Shown piece by piece: positions 1-13,289 of a DNA stretch of 39,178 nucleotides. Position 1 is the stretch's first letter, and every line of letters starts with the position of its first letter. The notes under the pieces are model-generated. The model worked only from the letters and a program-made list of their open reading frames with translations, did no database searches and was not told where the DNA came from. Position numbers and translations under genes: made by a program. The DNA comes from Candidatus Zhuqueibacterota bacterium (GTDB taxonomy: Bacteria; Electryoneota; RPQS01), in the NCBI GenBank assembly GCA_003818605.1, contig RPQS01000035.1:1-39178 (forward strand), given 5' to 3'.

Positions 1-1
1 C

Positions 2-664
2 GATGCGCTGTCCAACATTGACGATCCCGTCAAGACGAAGTGCATTTATGAACTCATGGAAGCCGTGGACAACTTCATCCCCGAGCCGGTTCGCGCCATA
101 GACAAACCGTTGCTCATGCCGGTGGAAGACGTCTTTTCCATCACCGGACGCGGCACGGTCGGCACGGGTCGTATCGAGCGTGGAATCATTAAGGTTGGTC
201 AGGAAATAGAAATCATCGGTCTGGGCATTCACAAGAAGAGCGTCGTCACCGGCGTGGAAATGTTCCGCAAGTTACTCGATGAAGGTCGGGCGGGCGATAA
301 CGTCGGCCTCTTGCTGCGCGGCGTGGAAAAGACCGAACTCGAACGCGGCATGGTTGTGGTAGCTCCCGGTTCGATCAAGCCTCACACCAAGTTCGAAGCT
401 CAGGTTTATGTCTTGTCCAAGGAAGAAGGCGGACGTCACACTCCGTTTTTCCCGAACTACCGTCCGCAGTTTTTCTTCCGCACGACCGATGTGACCGGTT
501 CCATTCAACTCCCCGAGGGAGTGGAGATGGTTATGCCCGGCGACAACATCATCATGACGGTGGAACTGATTACGGAAATCGCCATGGATGAAGGGCTTCG
601 TTTCGCTATCCGCGAAGGCGGCCGTACGGTCGGTGCCGGCGCTGTAGCGAAGATTCTTGAGTAA
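2..664 (+). CDS. tuf: Elongation factor Tu, 3' part (5' end outside window)
   Basis: The reading frame is open from base 2 and ends at TAA 662-664, giving the last 220 residues of EF-Tu, the GTPase that carries aminoacyl-tRNA to the ribosomal A site. The G-domain nucleotide-binding motifs lie upstream of the window. What is present is the end of the G domain ([19 protein letters not shown]), all of domain 2 ([14 protein letters not shown], then [22 protein letters not shown]) and domain 3 ([19 protein letters not shown], ending [16 protein letters not shown]). It stands directly upstream of tRNA-Trp and secE, a common bacterial order. No second tuf copy follows fusA in this window. Confidence 0.98.
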   Translation, partial: DALSNIDDPVKTKCIYELMEAVDNFIPEPVRAIDKPLLMPVEDVFSITGRGTVGTGRIERGIIKVGQEIEIIGLGIHKKSVVTGVEMFRKLLDEGRAGDNVGLLLRGVEKTELERGMVVVAPGSIKPHTKFEAQVYVLSKEEGGRHTPFFPNYRPQFFFRTTDVTGSIQLPEGVEMVMPGDNIIMTVELITEIAMDEGLRFAIREGGRTVGAGAVAKILE

Positions 665-689
665 CCATTCCCGTTGTTTGTACGCCGAA

Positions 690-707
690 GCGGGTTCTCC
701 GACCCGC
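690..707 (+). other. Small hairpin after tuf, not a clear terminator
   Basis: GCGGGT (690-695) can pair with ACCCGC (702-707) across a 6-nt loop. No T tract follows, so it does not meet the usual pattern of an intrinsic terminator. It may be an RNA processing or 3'-end stabilising element between tuf and tRNA-Trp, or chance. Confidence 0.3.
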
Positions 708-771
708 CCGGAGGATAATGACGATTCCGAACCACTGCTATAGCGAAGGTCGGAATAACATACAGTGATAA

Positions 772-787
772 GCCCGCGTAAGCGGGC
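772..787 (+). other. GC-rich hairpin with GTAA loop just before tRNA-Trp
   Basis: GCCCGC (772-777) pairs with GCGGGC (782-787) around a GTAA tetraloop, which fits the GNRA class as RNA. The mature tRNA begins 4 nt downstream at 791. The position suggests a role in tRNA 5' processing from a tuf-tRNA-secE transcript; that is inference. Confidence 0.35.
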
Positions 788-790
788 CGG

Positions 791-863
791 ACGGCCGTAG
801 CTCAATTGGTAGAGTACCGGTCTCCAAAACCGGGTGTTGGGGGTTCGAGTCCCTCCGGCCGTG
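791..863 (+). tRNA. trnW: tRNA-Trp (anticodon CCA)
   Basis: The cloverleaf folds fully. The acceptor stem pairs 791-797 with 856-862 (7 bp). The D stem pairs GCTC 800-803 with GAGT 812-815. The anticodon stem pairs CCGGT 817-821 with ACCGG 829-833 around the loop CTCCAAA, placing anticodon CCA at 824-826. The T stem pairs 839-843 with 851-855 and encloses TTCGAGT. The discriminator base is G863, as expected for bacterial tRNA-Trp. The next bases are CAA, so the 3' CCA is not encoded and must be added by a CCA-adding enzyme. It lies between tuf and secE, a frequent site for this tRNA. Confidence 0.97.
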
Positions 864-888
864 CAAGGAAAGTCAGCGAAGGACAGCC

Positions 889-1071
889 ATGTTCAAGAAG
901 ATTGTTGAATACATTTCGCAGGTTCGAACGGAACTCAGCAAAGTCTCGTGGCCGACACGGTCTGAGATGTGGGAATCCGCGAAGATTATCCTGATTCTCT
1001 GTGTGATACTGGCCGCGGCGGTGTTCGCGGTGGATAATCTGCTGTCTTTCGGTCTTGAGAAAATCCTTTAA
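889..1071 (+). CDS. secE: Preprotein translocase subunit SecE
   Basis: A 60-residue protein with the SecE pattern: a short amphipathic N-terminal helix, the conserved segment VRTELSKVSWPTRSEM (about residues 12-27), then a single membrane span (about 31-51). This is the short one-span form seen in most bacteria rather than the three-span form of enterobacteria. SecE clamps the SecY channel in the inner membrane. AAGGA at 878-882 is a suitable ribosome binding site for ATG 889. In most bacteria nusG follows immediately; here a methyltransferase gene lies between them. Confidence 0.95.
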   Translation: MFKKIVEYISQVRTELSKVSWPTRSEMWESAKIILILCVILAAAVFAVDNLLSFGLEKIL

Positions 1072-1088
1072 ATTCGCATGATCCGGGC

Positions 1089-1985
1089 GTGAATTCTGAA
1101 ACCATCCATTGCCCGGCCTGCAGTTCGGACAAGTACGAATTTCAATTTGCAGTCCGCGACCGATTTGAAACGGTTCCGGGCCAGAAATATCGGATTGTTC
1201 GATGTGCGGATTGCGGACTGCTCTTTGTCAATCCCCGGCCTGATGCGGAGTCTATTTCGGAGTTTTACGAAGCGTCCGGATATGATCCGTTCATCAGCAG
1301 CGGCGGTGACCGTTCCGCGGCAGCCGCAGCCTATCGTTTGGTAAGGTATTTTTCGGTTCGTCGTAAAGCTGCGCGCGTGATTCACGGTTTATCGAAAGAT
1401 GCTTGTGTGCTGGACGTGGGTTGTGCAACCGGAGAGTTCGCGGCAGAACTCAAGCGGCGCGGATTTCGTTCTTGCGGTGCGGAACCGGACGGCAAGGCCG
1501 CTGAATTTGCCCGGAAACAGTTCGGCTTAACGGTTTGGACGGGGGGAATTGAAGCGGTTCCTGATCCGGCCGGCCCCTTTGATCTGATTACGATGTGGCA
1601 TGTGTTGGAACATGTTCACGACTTGCAGGGAACGTTGGAACGACTGCACGGATTTCTGACACCGCGCGGCAAACTGGCGGTGGCCGTTCCCAATCCGATG
1701 TCAACCGATGCGCGTTTGTACGGAACCGATTGGGTTGCGTGGGATGCTCCCCGGCATCTGTATCATTTCGAACCTCGGGTTCTGCTCACACTGCTGGATC
1801 GTGCGGGCTTTCGCTCGGAGCGGGCCGGTGCGGTTGCCTTCGATGCTTTCTATCACAGCCTGCTTTCGGAATCCGAATCGGCTTGGCGGGGTTGGCGCGC
1901 GGGAGCGCGCGGATTACGGAGTTTTTTACGAGGCGTCTTCGGCGGCGAAGGATCCTCGGAATTGTACATCGCATATAAAAGGTAA
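1089..1985 (+). CDS. Class I SAM-dependent methyltransferase with N-terminal zinc ribbon-like Cys pairs
   Basis: A 298-residue protein from GTG 1089. The N-terminus has two CxxC pairs (C8/C11 and C39/C42, the second followed by GLLFVNPRP), the pattern of a small zinc-binding head. The Rossmann methyltransferase core follows: motif I VLDVGCATGEF at about 108-118, an acidic residue in GAEPDG closing strand 2, and WHVLEHVHD near 169. The mix of Cys-rich head and core is typical of uncharacterised methyltransferases often found near polysaccharide or lipid genes; the substrate cannot be read from sequence. It starts 17 nt after secE and ends 10 nt before nusG, so it is probably co-transcribed with them. 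Base composition resembles its neighbours. Confidence 0.85.
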   Translation: MNSETIHCPACSSDKYEFQFAVRDRFETVPGQKYRIVRCADCGLLFVNPRPDAESISEFYEASGYDPFISSGGDRSAAAAAYRLVRYFSVRRKAARVIHGLSKDACVLDVGCATGEFAAELKRRGFRSCGAEPDGKAAEFARKQFGLTVWTGGIEAVPDPAGPFDLITMWHVLEHVHDLQGTLERLHGFLTPRGKLAVAVPNPMSTDARLYGTDWVAWDAPRHLYHFEPRVLLTLLDRAGFRSERAGAVAFDAFYHSLLSESESAWRGWRAGARGLRSFLRGVFGGEGSSELYIAYKR

Positions 1986-1995
1986 GCCCATACTC

Positions 1996-2568
1996 GTGAC
2001 TTCTTCGCCGGATACCAGCACTGCGACAGGCGAAATCGCCTGGTACGTTATCCACGTCTTTACCGGACAGGAAGAAAAAATCCGTTCCTTCTTACTGGAG
2101 GAAGTCAAGCGGCTTCATTTGGATGAATCCATTACGCAGGTGCTGATTCCGAAAGAAGACGTGATCGAGATGCGGGATGGGAAGAAAAAGACCAAAACGC
2201 GCGTCTTTTTCCCCGGCTATATGCTGGTGGAGATGAAGCTGGACAAAGCCACGGAGCACCTGATTCTCAATACTCCGCAGGTCATCAATTTCGTCGGACC
2301 CAAGAATCGTCCACAGGCTTTGCGTAAATCGGAAGTGGATCGCATTTTAGGCCGGGTGGATCAGGGGAAGGGTACGCAAGTAATCGAAGTTCCCTTTGAA
2401 TTGGGGGACAGCATCAAGGTGATAGACGGTCCCTTCAAAGATTTTACGGGTGTGGTACGGGACATCAACCTGGAAAAGCGCAAGGTCAAGGTGATGGTTT
2501 CGATTTTCGGCCGTTCGACGCCAATCGAACTCGATTTCCTTCAGATTTCGACCGATATTTCAACTTGA
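1996..2568 (+). CDS. nusG: Transcription termination/antitermination factor NusG
   Basis: A 190-residue protein. The NGN domain runs from AWYVIHVFTGQE to the end of the conserved stretch RVFFPGYMLVEM; a linker follows, then a C-terminal KOW domain (GDSIKVIDGPFKDFTG near residues 135-155). NusG binds the clamp of RNA polymerase and links it to Rho or to ribosomal S10. I chose GTG 1996 because it gives the family's normal length. The frame is open further upstream, but that part overlaps the methyltransferase gene and has no NusG similarity. The site is only weakly supported by AAAAGG at about 1977-1982. rplK follows after 34 nt. Confidence 0.95.
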   Translation: MTSSPDTSTATGEIAWYVIHVFTGQEEKIRSFLLEEVKRLHLDESITQVLIPKEDVIEMRDGKKKTKTRVFFPGYMLVEMKLDKATEHLILNTPQVINFVGPKNRPQALRKSEVDRILGRVDQGKGTQVIEVPFELGDSIKVIDGPFKDFTGVVRDINLEKRKVKVMVSIFGRSTPIELDFLQISTDIST

Positions 2569-2602
2569 ATTTCGAACGAACATTCAACACATACGATAGA
2601 TT

Positions 2603-3028
2603 ATGGCAAAGAAAGTCACCGGTATTATCAAACTCCAGCTTGCCGCGGGCAAAGCCACACCGGCCCCGCCTGTGGGACCCGCCTTGGGCCAGAAGCAAGT
2701 GAACATCATGGAGTTTTGCAAGCAGTTCAATGCGCGGACGGAAAAAGACGCGGGCAACATTATTCCGGTAGTCATCACCGTCTATCAGGATAAAAGTTTC
2801 TCGTTTGTCACGAAGAGTCCGCCGGCGTCTTCACTGCTGTTGAAAGCGGCCTCGGTGGAGAAAGGCTCCGGTGTTCCCAATCGCAATAAAGTTGCGACGG
2901 TCACGCAAGCCCAAGTCCGGCAGATAGCCGAAATGAAAATGAAAGATCTGAACGCCAACGACGTCGAGATGGCCATGCGCATGGTAGAAGGTACGGCGCG
3001 CTCGATGGGAATCGTGGTTCAGGGTTGA
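2603..3028 (+). CDS. rplK: 50S ribosomal protein L11
   Basis: 141 residues, the standard L11 length. The N-terminal domain carries the proline-rich segment [20 protein letters not shown]. The C-terminal rRNA-binding domain includes [23 protein letters not shown]11 binds the GTPase-associated region of 23S rRNA together with the L10-L7/L12 stalk. No convincing Shine-Dalgarno sequence precedes ATG 2603. It forms the nusG-rplK-rplA-rplJ-rplL run. Confidence 0.98.
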   Translation: MAKKVTGIIKLQLAAGKATPAPPVGPALGQKQVNIMEFCKQFNARTEKDAGNIIPVVITVYQDKSFSFVTKSPPASSLLLKAASVEKGSGVPNRNKVATVTQAQVRQIAEMKMKDLNANDVEMAMRMVEGTARSMGIVVQG

Positions 3029-3080
3029 ACATCATCGCTGGGAGGCTGAAAGCCGTTCGGACCAGCATGAAGGAGCGATT

Positions 3081-3776
3081 GTGACTATTTCAAAGAGAGT
3101 TCGGGAAAACAAGAAGAAGATTGACCGCCGCAAGGAGCACTCGTTGGAGGAGGGCGTGGCGGTGCTGAAGAAATTGGCCCCCGCCAAATTCAACGAGACC
3201 GTGGAAATTTCCATCCGGCTCGGCGTGGATCCCAAGAAGGCAGATCAGGTAGTGAGAGGGACGGTTGCTCTGCCGCACGGAACGGGAAAAACCGTTCGCG
3301 TGTTGGCGATCACCAAGACAAAGCAGAGTGAAGCGGAATCGGCAGGAGCGGATCTGGTCGGTTTTGAAGATGTGATCGAGAAGATCAAGGGCGGCTGGAC
3401 GGATACTGATGTTATCGTCGCTACGCCCGAAGCCATGCCGGAAATCGGAAAGCTGGGCAAGATTCTCGGTCCCCGCGGTTTGATGCCGAATCCGAAGGCG
3501 GGTACGGTCACTCCGAACATCGGGCAGGCCATTCACGAGATTAAAGCCGGTAAGGTCGAGTTTCGCGTGGATAAGACCGGGATTCTCCATCTGGGAATCG
3601 GCAAGATCGCATTTTCCGAGCAGCAACTTCGCGACAATTTAACGGAGTTGTTCCGCAATGTCATGCGTTTGAAACCGGCTTCCGCCAAAGGACAGTATGT
3701 GAAGTCGGTGTTTTTAAGTTCCACGATGAGTCCGGGCATCAAGCTCACCCGCGCGGTAGTGGAAGGCGTAAAATAA
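3081..3776 (+). CDS. rplA: 50S ribosomal protein L1
   Basis: 231 residues, the usual L1 length, with the signature segment GPRGLMPNPKAGTVT near residues 130-145. L1 forms the mobile stalk that helps release E-site tRNA, and in many bacteria it represses its own mRNA. The start is GTG 3081, preceded by AAGGAG near 3068-3073, a good ribosome binding site. No frame disruption was seen. Confidence 0.98.
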   Translation: MTISKRVRENKKKIDRRKEHSLEEGVAVLKKLAPAKFNETVEISIRLGVDPKKADQVVRGTVALPHGTGKTVRVLAITKTKQSEAESAGADLVGFEDVIEKIKGGWTDTDVIVATPEAMPEIGKLGKILGPRGLMPNPKAGTVTPNIGQAIHEIKAGKVEFRVDKTGILHLGIGKIAFSEQQLRDNLTELFRNVMRLKPASAKGQYVKSVFLSSTMSPGIKLTRAVVEGVK

Positions 3777-3787
3777 ATGTTTGACGC

Positions 3788-3808
3788 GGACATGCTAAGG
3801 CATGATCC
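3788..3808 (+). promoter_or_regulatory. Stem-loop in rplA-rplJ gap, possible L10 leader element
   Basis: CATGC (3791-3795) pairs with GCATG (3800-3804) around loop TAAG. GGA (3788-3790) and TCC (3806-3808) can extend it, with one bulged A at 3805. The gap between rplA and rplJ is where the L10-(L12)4 autoregulatory RNA element lies in many bacteria. I do not see enough of the known L10 leader architecture, such as a kink-turn, to call it firmly. Confidence 0.35.
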
Positions 3809-3844
3809 CCGTTCGAATGCAGATCGGTAAACCCAACGATAACC

Positions 3845-4393
3845 ATGCAAACTGAAACTGCCAAGAGAGCGCCGAAACCTAAAAAAATCGAGACCGTTAG
3901 CGACTTGACGGATCGAGTGAATCGCGCGCGCGGTATTTATATTACCGATTTTAAGGGATTGACCGTCGCGGAAATGACGGATCTTCGCCGCCAGTGTCAC
4001 CAGAAGCGGGTTGAGTACCTTGTGTGCAAAAATTCGTTTGCGCGCATGGTGATGAAGGAAAAGGGATATCAGGGTGCCCTCAAACATCTGGAAGGTCCGA
4101 CGGCTCTGGCTTTCTCGTATGATGATCCGGTTGTACCGGCCAAGATTTTGGCCGATTTTGCCGCGAAGAACGAGAAGCTGGTGTTGAAGGGCGGAGTATT
4201 CGAAGGCAAGGCCATTGAGCCCGCCGAAATCAATGTGATTAAAGATCTGCCCAGCCGGGACGTAGCGCTTTCGATGGTTGTAGCGGCCATTGCCAGTCCG
4301 GTTCAGGGATTCTATAATGTGGTTTCCGCCGTGCTGCGCGACTTCGTTTCGGTTGTAGACCAGATCGCCGAGCAGAAGAAGGCCGCGGCCTGA
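3845..4393 (+). CDS. rplJ: 50S ribosomal protein L10
   Basis: 182 residues, normal for L10. The N-terminal rRNA-binding domain has the typical [19 protein letters not shown] segment (about residues 32-50). The C-terminal helix that anchors L7/L12 dimers ends in [12 protein letters not shown]10 forms the base of the stalk that recruits translation factors. ATG 3845 has no clear Shine-Dalgarno sequence. rplL follows after 47 nt. Confidence 0.97.
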   Translation: MQTETAKRAPKPKKIETVSDLTDRVNRARGIYITDFKGLTVAEMTDLRRQCHQKRVEYLVCKNSFARMVMKEKGYQGALKHLEGPTALAFSYDDPVVPAKILADFAAKNEKLVLKGGVFEGKAIEPAEINVIKDLPSRDVALSMVVAAIASPVQGFYNVVSAVLRDFVSVVDQIAEQKKAAA

Positions 4394-4440
4394 GCGGAAG
4401 AGACAAGGCAACAAACAAAACAAGATACACGGAGAGAACG

Positions 4441-4812
4441 GTGAACCAGATCATTGAAGCCATCGAGAAGATGACCGTCATGGAACTCGTCGAGCTGAAG
4501 AAAGCCCTCGAGGAAAAATTCGGCGTGACGGCAGCCGCTCCGATGATGATGGGCGCGATGCCGGCGATGGCCGGTGCGGCCGCCCCCGCAGTGGAAGAGA
4601 AGACCGAATTCGATGCCATTCTTGCGACCATCGGTACCAACAAGATTCAGGTCATCAAGGTTGTACGCGAGTTAACCGGTCTTGGTTTGAAGGAGGCGAA
4701 GGATCTCGTAGACGGAGCTCCGAAGCCGGTGAAGGAAGGCGTTTCCAAAGACGAAGCGCAGAAAATTAAAGCCAAGCTGGAAGAGCAGGGAGCCACGGTC
4801 GAGGTCAAATGA
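4441..4812 (+). CDS. rplL: 50S ribosomal protein L7/L12
   Basis: 123 residues from GTG 4441, with GGAG a few bases upstream. The N-terminal dimerisation helices ([18 protein letters not shown]) are followed by an Ala/Met-rich hinge with MMM near residue 36 and two further Met residues soon after. The C-terminal factor-binding domain ([29 protein letters not shown], ending GATVEVK) is complete. Multiple copies on L10 recruit EF-Tu, EF-G and IF2. The hinge is richer in methionine than the usual Ala/Gly/Pro hinge, a small oddity. Confidence 0.97.
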   Translation: MNQIIEAIEKMTVMELVELKKALEEKFGVTAAAPMMMGAMPAMAGAAAPAVEEKTEFDAILATIGTNKIQVIKVVRELTGLGLKEAKDLVDGAPKPVKEGVSKDEAQKIKAKLEEQGATVEVK

Positions 4813-4861
4813 CCGGAGACTCTGGTGTCCTGTTGCACAATCCCCCAGAACGCTGAACATT

Positions 4862-4911
4862 AAGGTTGCCGAGTCTGTCCGCGGACACCGCGGAACGGAC
4901 TTGGCAATCTT
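4862..4911 (+). promoter_or_regulatory. Long near-perfect hairpin in the rplL-rpoB gap (attenuator or RNase III site candidate)
   Basis: Bases 4862-4884 pair with 4888-4911 to give 23 base pairs. There are three G-T wobbles, one bulged A (4895) and a 3-nt loop ACA at 4885-4887. The top of the stem is CCGCGG against CCGCGG. A T-rich but broken stretch (TTGCGTTTATT, 4910-4920) follows, so termination would be partial at most. In E. coli the same gap holds an attenuator and an RNase III cleavage site that lower rpoBC expression relative to ribosomal proteins. Equivalent function here is inference from position and shape. Confidence 0.7.
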
Positions 4912-4918
4912 GCGTTTA

Positions 4919-4946
4919 TTGACGGGTGATTTAGCCGGTCTAAAAC
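4919..4946 (+). promoter_or_regulatory. Candidate promoter upstream of rpoB
   Basis: TTGACG at 4919-4924 is followed after 16 bp by TAAAAC at 4941-4946. The -35 match is good and the -10 match is fair. It lies just after the long hairpin and about 65 nt before the rpoB start, so it could give rpoBC its own transcript. Confidence 0.3.
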
Positions 4947-5000
4947 GGGTCGGAAGACCGTTCCGTCCGCCACAAAAGACGGATAAACCGTTTTATAGTA

Positions 5001-5006
5001 AGGGAG
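5001..5006 (+). promoter_or_regulatory. Shine-Dalgarno site deciding the TTG start of rpoB
   Basis: AGGGAG lies 7 nt before TTG 5014. No ATG or GTG near the conserved N-terminus has a comparable site, so this supports TTG as the rpoB start. Confidence 0.65.
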
Positions 5007-5013
5007 ATTAGCG

Positions 5014-8000
5014 TTGCGAGATACGCGAAAATCCATCCAGCGCATCAGCTTCTCAAAGATTTCGGAAGTCCTTGAGCTGCCGGACATGCTGGAAGTCCAG
5101 CTGCGCAGCTTTGATGATTTTCTGCAGAGAGACATTGCATTGTCCAAGCGGAAAATGCAGGGGCTGCATGCGGTTTTTAACAACATTTTCCCGATCATTG
5201 ACAACCGCGAGACTCACATTCTCGAGTTTGTTGATTATTACGTTGAAGCGCCGAAGTACGATGAGGATGAATGCCGCGAACGGGGAGTGACTTTTCAGGC
5301 TCCGTTGAAAGCGAAATTGCGGCTTTCTTCGCGGGAAGAGGGCAGTGAAAGCGGCAGTTTCGACAACACGATCGAGAGCGACGTGTATCTGGGCAATTTG
5401 CCGCTCATGACTACGTCGGGCACGTTTATTATCAACGGCGCCGAACGCGTGATCGTGTCCCAGCTGCATCGCAGTCCGGGCGTCTCATTCAGTGACGACG
5501 TGCATCCCAACGGCAAGAAGATTTTTACGGCGCGCATTATCCCCTTCCGCGGTTCGTGGATCGAATTTACGACTGATATCAACGACGTGCTCTACGTCTA
5601 TATTGACCGCCGCAAGAAATTCCCGGCCACGACGCTGCTGCGCGCTCTGGGGCACGCCACCGACCGCGACATTCTGCGGCTGTTCGATTATCTGGAAGAA
5701 GTGAATCTGAGCCGCAAAGATATTCAGAAAGAATTCGGGCGTATCTTCTCAGGGGACGTCGTTAATGAAGCGACCGGCGAAGTCATCGTGCAGTCGGGTG
5801 CGGAATTCAACGAGGAAACGCTGAAGACTCTCACGGCGGCCAAAGCCAAGTCGGTGGAGCTTCTGAAGATCAAGAAGCGCGACGTGGTCTATGATATTAT
5901 CCGCAACACGCTGAATAAAGACAAATCCAATACGCCGGATCGGGCGCTCGAAGTCATCTATCGCGAGCTGCGGAGCGGCGAGCCGCCGGACATTGATACG
6001 GCGCGCAAATTTTTACAGCGGCTGTTCTTCGACGAGAAGCGATACGATTTAGGGACGGTAGGCCGCTACCGCATCAACAGCAAACTGCAGCTGGAAGTGC
6101 CGCTGGAAACCACGGTGCTGACCGAGGACGACATGATTGCGATTCTGAAGCACGTGCTCAAGCTTCGCATCGGCAAGCAGAGTCCGGACGACATTGACCA
6201 TCTCGGAAACCGCCGCGTTCGCACGGTCGGCGAACAGCTGGCCAATCAGTTCAGCGTAGCCCTTTCGCGTATGGCGCGCACCATTAAGGAGCGCATGAAT
6301 CTGCGGGACAGTGAATCGCTCACGCCGCAGGATTTGATCAACGTGCGCACGATCTCGTCGGTAGTCAATACATTTTTCGGCACGAACCAGCTTTCGCAGT
6401 TCCTCGATCAGGTTAATCCGCTGACCGAACTGACGCACAAGCGCCGCTTGTCCGCATTAGGTCCCGGAGGATTAACCCGCGAACGAGCCGGGTTCGAGGT
6501 CCGCGACGTGCATTACACGCACTACGGCCGTTTATGCCCGATCGAAACACCCGAAGGTCCGAACATCGGTTTGATTTCCTCGCTCTGTACGTATGCCAAG
6601 ATCAACGATATGGGTTTCGTCGAGACGCCCTATCGCGTTGTTAAAAACGGTAAAGTGACGAAGCAGATCGAGTATCTTTCGGCGGACGAGGAAGACCGCG
6701 TGGCGATTGCCCAGGCGAATACGCCGATCAATCCACGCGGTGAGTTCCTCACGGAAAAAATCAAATGCCGACACCGCAGCGATTTTCCCATCCACGGCTC
6801 CAACGACATTGACTTTATGGACGTCGCTCCGTCGCAGATCGTTTCCATTGCGGCGGCGCTCATTCCGTTCCTTGAACATGACGACGCCAACCGTGCCCTG
6901 ATGGGCTCCAACATGCAGCGTCAGGCGGTTCCGCTACTGCTGCCGCAGGCTCCCTACGTGGGGACAGGCATGGAGCGCAAGGCCGCGGAAGACTCGCGCA
7001 CGTTAGTTCTTGCCGAAGAAGACGGCGTGATTGATTATGTGGACGCCAATCGCATCGTTCTCCGTCCGAAAACGGTTTCCGGCGACGGCAACGGCAACGG
7101 ACAAGGACAGGTTCGGACGTATAAGCTGAAAAAGTTCTACCGAACGAATCAGGATACGTGCATCAATCAACGGCCGTGCGTGGCGGAAGGCGAACAGGTC
7201 AAGAAAGGCCAAGTGCTCGCGGACGGCTGTGCCACGGAACGAGGCGAACTGGCCTTGGGGCGCAATGTGCTGTGCGCGTTCATGCCGTGGAACGGGTACA
7301 ATTTTGAGGATTCCATCGTGGTTTCGGAGCGCATCGTTTACGACGATGTGTTCACGTCCATCAATATCGAGGAACTGGAGCTTCAGGTTCGCGAAACCAA
7401 GCGCGGCGAGGAAGAACTCACGCGTGAAATTCCCAACGTATCCGAGGATTCCGTCAAAGATCTCGATGAAATCGGCATCGTCCGCATCGGGGCTTCGGTT
7501 CGTCCCGGCGATATTCTCGTAGGTAAAGTGACGCCTAAGGGTGAGACGGATCTCACGCCGGAAGACAAACTGCTCAAGGCGATTTTCGGCGATAAAGCCG
7601 GAGACGTGAAGGACGCGAGTCTGAAAGCGCATACCGGCATGTATGGAATCGTCATCAACACCAAGCTGTTCAGCCGCAAGAAAAAGGACGCCAAGACACG
7701 CCGTGAAGACAAGAAAGCGTTGGAAGAACTGGATCAGCGCTTCGAACAAGATCGCGCATCGCTCCGCCGGACTCTGGCGGAAGAGCTGTACGCCATTCTG
7801 CGCGGTCACAAATCGCGCGAAGTTCGCGACCACAGCTTGAATCATGTTTTAATCGCGGAAGGAACGCCTTTTTCGGAAGCTGCCATCCGTGGACTGGATA
7901 TGGATGATCTGGAAGCCAGTTACGCATGGACGGAAAACGAAGCGGTCAACGAGCAGGTGGAGCAGGCCTTCGATAAATATCGCGACCGTTTGTTCATTCT

Positions 8001-8790
8001 GCAAAATGAACATAAGAATGAAAAATACCGCATCCAAGTCGGCGATGAACTGCCTCCCGGTATCGTGCAGCTGGTCCGCGTCTACGTTGCGCAGAAACGC
8101 AAGATTACCGTGGGCGATAAGATGGCCGGCCGTCACGGGAACAAGGGTGTGGTTGGCAAAGTCGTTCCGATGGAAGACATGCCGTTTCTTTCCGACGGTA
8201 CCCCTGTGGATCTCGTGCTCAATCCGCTCAGTGTTCCTTCCCGTATGAATCTGGGGCAGATCTTTGAAACGACATTAGGGTGGGCGGCGCATCGTTTAGG
8301 AGTATACTTTGCCACGCCGGTGTTCGACGGCGCGAAGCTGGCTGATGTGAATGAGTGGCTGCAACGAGCGGAATTGCCGGCCAACGGCAAGACCTATCTG
8401 TTTGACGGCCGCTCCGGAGAGAGATTCGAGCAACAGACAACCGTGGGCTACATCTACATGATGAAGCTGTCCCACTTGGTAGACGACAAGATTCACGCCC
8501 GGTCCATCGGCCCGTACAGCTTGATTACGCAGCAGCCTTTGGGCGGCAAGGCGCAGTTCGGCGGTCAGCGTTTCGGAGAAATGGAAGTCTGGGCGCTGGA
8601 AGCCTACGGCGCCGCTCACGTGCTGCAGGAAATTTTAACGGTGAAGTCCGACGATGTGAACGGACGGGCACGCACCTACGAAGCGATAGTGAAAGGGGAG
8701 AACCTACCGATTCCCGGCATCCCCGAATCCTTCCATGTGTTCATCAATGAATTGCGAGGTTTGGGTCTCGACGTCAAACTGATCGAATAG
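5014..8790 (+). CDS. rpoB: DNA-directed RNA polymerase subunit beta
   Basis: 1258 residues. The N-terminus ([21 protein letters not shown]) is typical. The rifampicin region near residues 455-480 reads [29 protein letters not shown]516, H526 and S531 of E. coli numbering are kept, so nothing predicts resistance, while N518 is Val. [14 protein letters not shown] near 1033 is the conserved active-site segment. A charged, probably helical insertion at about 890-1004 corresponds in position to the beta insertion of many Gram-negative groups. The start is TTG 5014, supported by AGGGAG 7 nt upstream. Beta forms one pincer and much of the catalytic centre of core polymerase. Confidence 0.97.
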   Translation: MRDTRKSIQRISFSKISEVLELPDMLEVQLRSFDDFLQRDIALSKRKMQGLHAVFNNIFPIIDNRETHILEFVDYYVEAPKYDEDECRERGVTFQAPLKAKLRLSSREEGSESGSFDNTIESDVYLGNLPLMTTSGTFIINGAERVIVSQLHRSPGVSFSDDVHPNGKKIFTARIIPFRGSWIEFTTDINDVLYVYIDRRKKFPATTLLRALGHATDRDILRLFDYLEEVNLSRKDIQKEFGRIFSGDVVNEATGEVIVQSGAEFNEETLKTLTAAKAKSVELLKIKKRDVVYDIIRNTLNKDKSNTPDRALEVIYRELRSGEPPDIDTARKFLQRLFFDEKRYDLGTVGRYRINSKLQLEVPLETTVLTEDDMIAILKHVLKLRIGKQSPDDIDHLGNRRVRTVGEQLANQFSVALSRMARTIKERMNLRDSESLTPQDLINVRTISSVVNTFFGTNQLSQFLDQVNPLTELTHKRRLSALGPGGLTRERAGFEVRDVHYTHYGRLCPIETPEGPNIGLISSLCTYAKINDMGFVETPYRVVKNGKVTKQIEYLSADEEDRVAIAQANTPINPRGEFLTEKIKCRHRSDFPIHGSNDIDFMDVAPSQIVSIAAALIPFLEHDDANRALMGSNMQRQAVPLLLPQAPYVGTGMERKAAEDSRTLVLAEEDGVIDYVDANRIVLRPKTVSGDGNGNGQGQVRTYKLKKFYRTNQDTCINQRPCVAEGEQVKKGQVLADGCATERGELALGRNVLCAFMPWNGYNFEDSIVVSERIVYDDVFTSINIEELELQVRETKRGEEELTREIPNVSEDSVKDLDEIGIVRIGASVRPGDILVGKVTPKGETDLTPEDKLLKAIFGDKAGDVKDASLKAHTGMYGIVINTKLFSRKKKDAKTRREDKKALEELDQRFEQDRASLRRTLAEELYAILRGHKSREVRDHSLNHVLIAEGTPFSEAAIRGLDMDDLEASYAWTENEAVNEQVEQAFDKYRDRLFILQNEHKNEKYRIQVGDELPPGIVQLVRVYVAQKRKITVGDKMAGRHGNKGVVGKVVPMEDMPFLSDGTPVDLVLNPLSVPSRMNLGQIFETTLGWAAHRLGVYFATPVFDGAKLADVNEWLQRAELPANGKTYLFDGRSGERFEQQTTVGYIYMMKLSHLVDDKIHARSIGPYSLITQQPLGGKAQFGGQRFGEMEVWALEAYGAAHVLQEILTVKSDDVNGRARTYEAIVKGENLPIPGIPESFHVFINELRGLGLDVKLIE

Positions 8791-8808
8791 TCGGTCATGA
8801 TGTTGCGT

Positions 8809-8827
8809 GCCGATGCTCGACATCGGC
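8809..8827 (+). other. Hairpin in the rpoB-rpoC gap
   Basis: GCCGATG (8809-8815) pairs perfectly with CATCGGC (8821-8827) around loop CTCGA. No T tract follows, so it is not a terminator. It may mark an mRNA processing point between the two large genes; function is unproven. Confidence 0.45.
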
Positions 8828-8863
8828 CGGATTCCGCCAAGCTATTCACTATAGGAGACAGAA

Positions 8864-13180
<4,317 letters not shown>

Positions 13181-13289
13181 GCCGTAGTTTTTGCTCTGAA
13201 GCTGGCAAGTCTTTGAATATGCAGATTTTGCATTGCTTATTATAGATTTGTCGAGGCAGAGTGGGGCAAAAAAGTAGCAGAAAGCATGC

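Noticed and set aside
690-787. Hairpins after tuf as intrinsic terminators
   Set aside because: Neither stem is followed by a T tract, so termination is not supported; tRNA-Trp and secE are probably on the same transcript or have an unseen promoter.
806-994. 62-codon open frame over tRNA-Trp and secE start
   Set aside because: It is the translation of the tRNA gene itself and continues in the wrong frame through secE.
1708-1995. Upstream extension of nusG
   Set aside because: This open part overlaps the methyltransferase gene in another frame and has no NusG similarity; NusG length is normal from GTG 1996.
3533-4423. Long open frame of 296 codons on the minus strand
   Set aside because: It lies across rplA and rplJ, both certain on the + strand, and the translated sequence shows no recognisable domain. 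Long antisense frames are expected in biased codon usage.
4994-4999. TATAGT as a -10 box directly before rpoB
   Set aside because: There is no -35 box at the right distance, and it lies only 14 nt before the start codon and next to the ribosome binding site.
7003-7845. 280-codon minus-strand open frame inside rpoB
   Set aside because: Antisense to strongly conserved rpoB sequence with no recognisable domain; a shadow frame.
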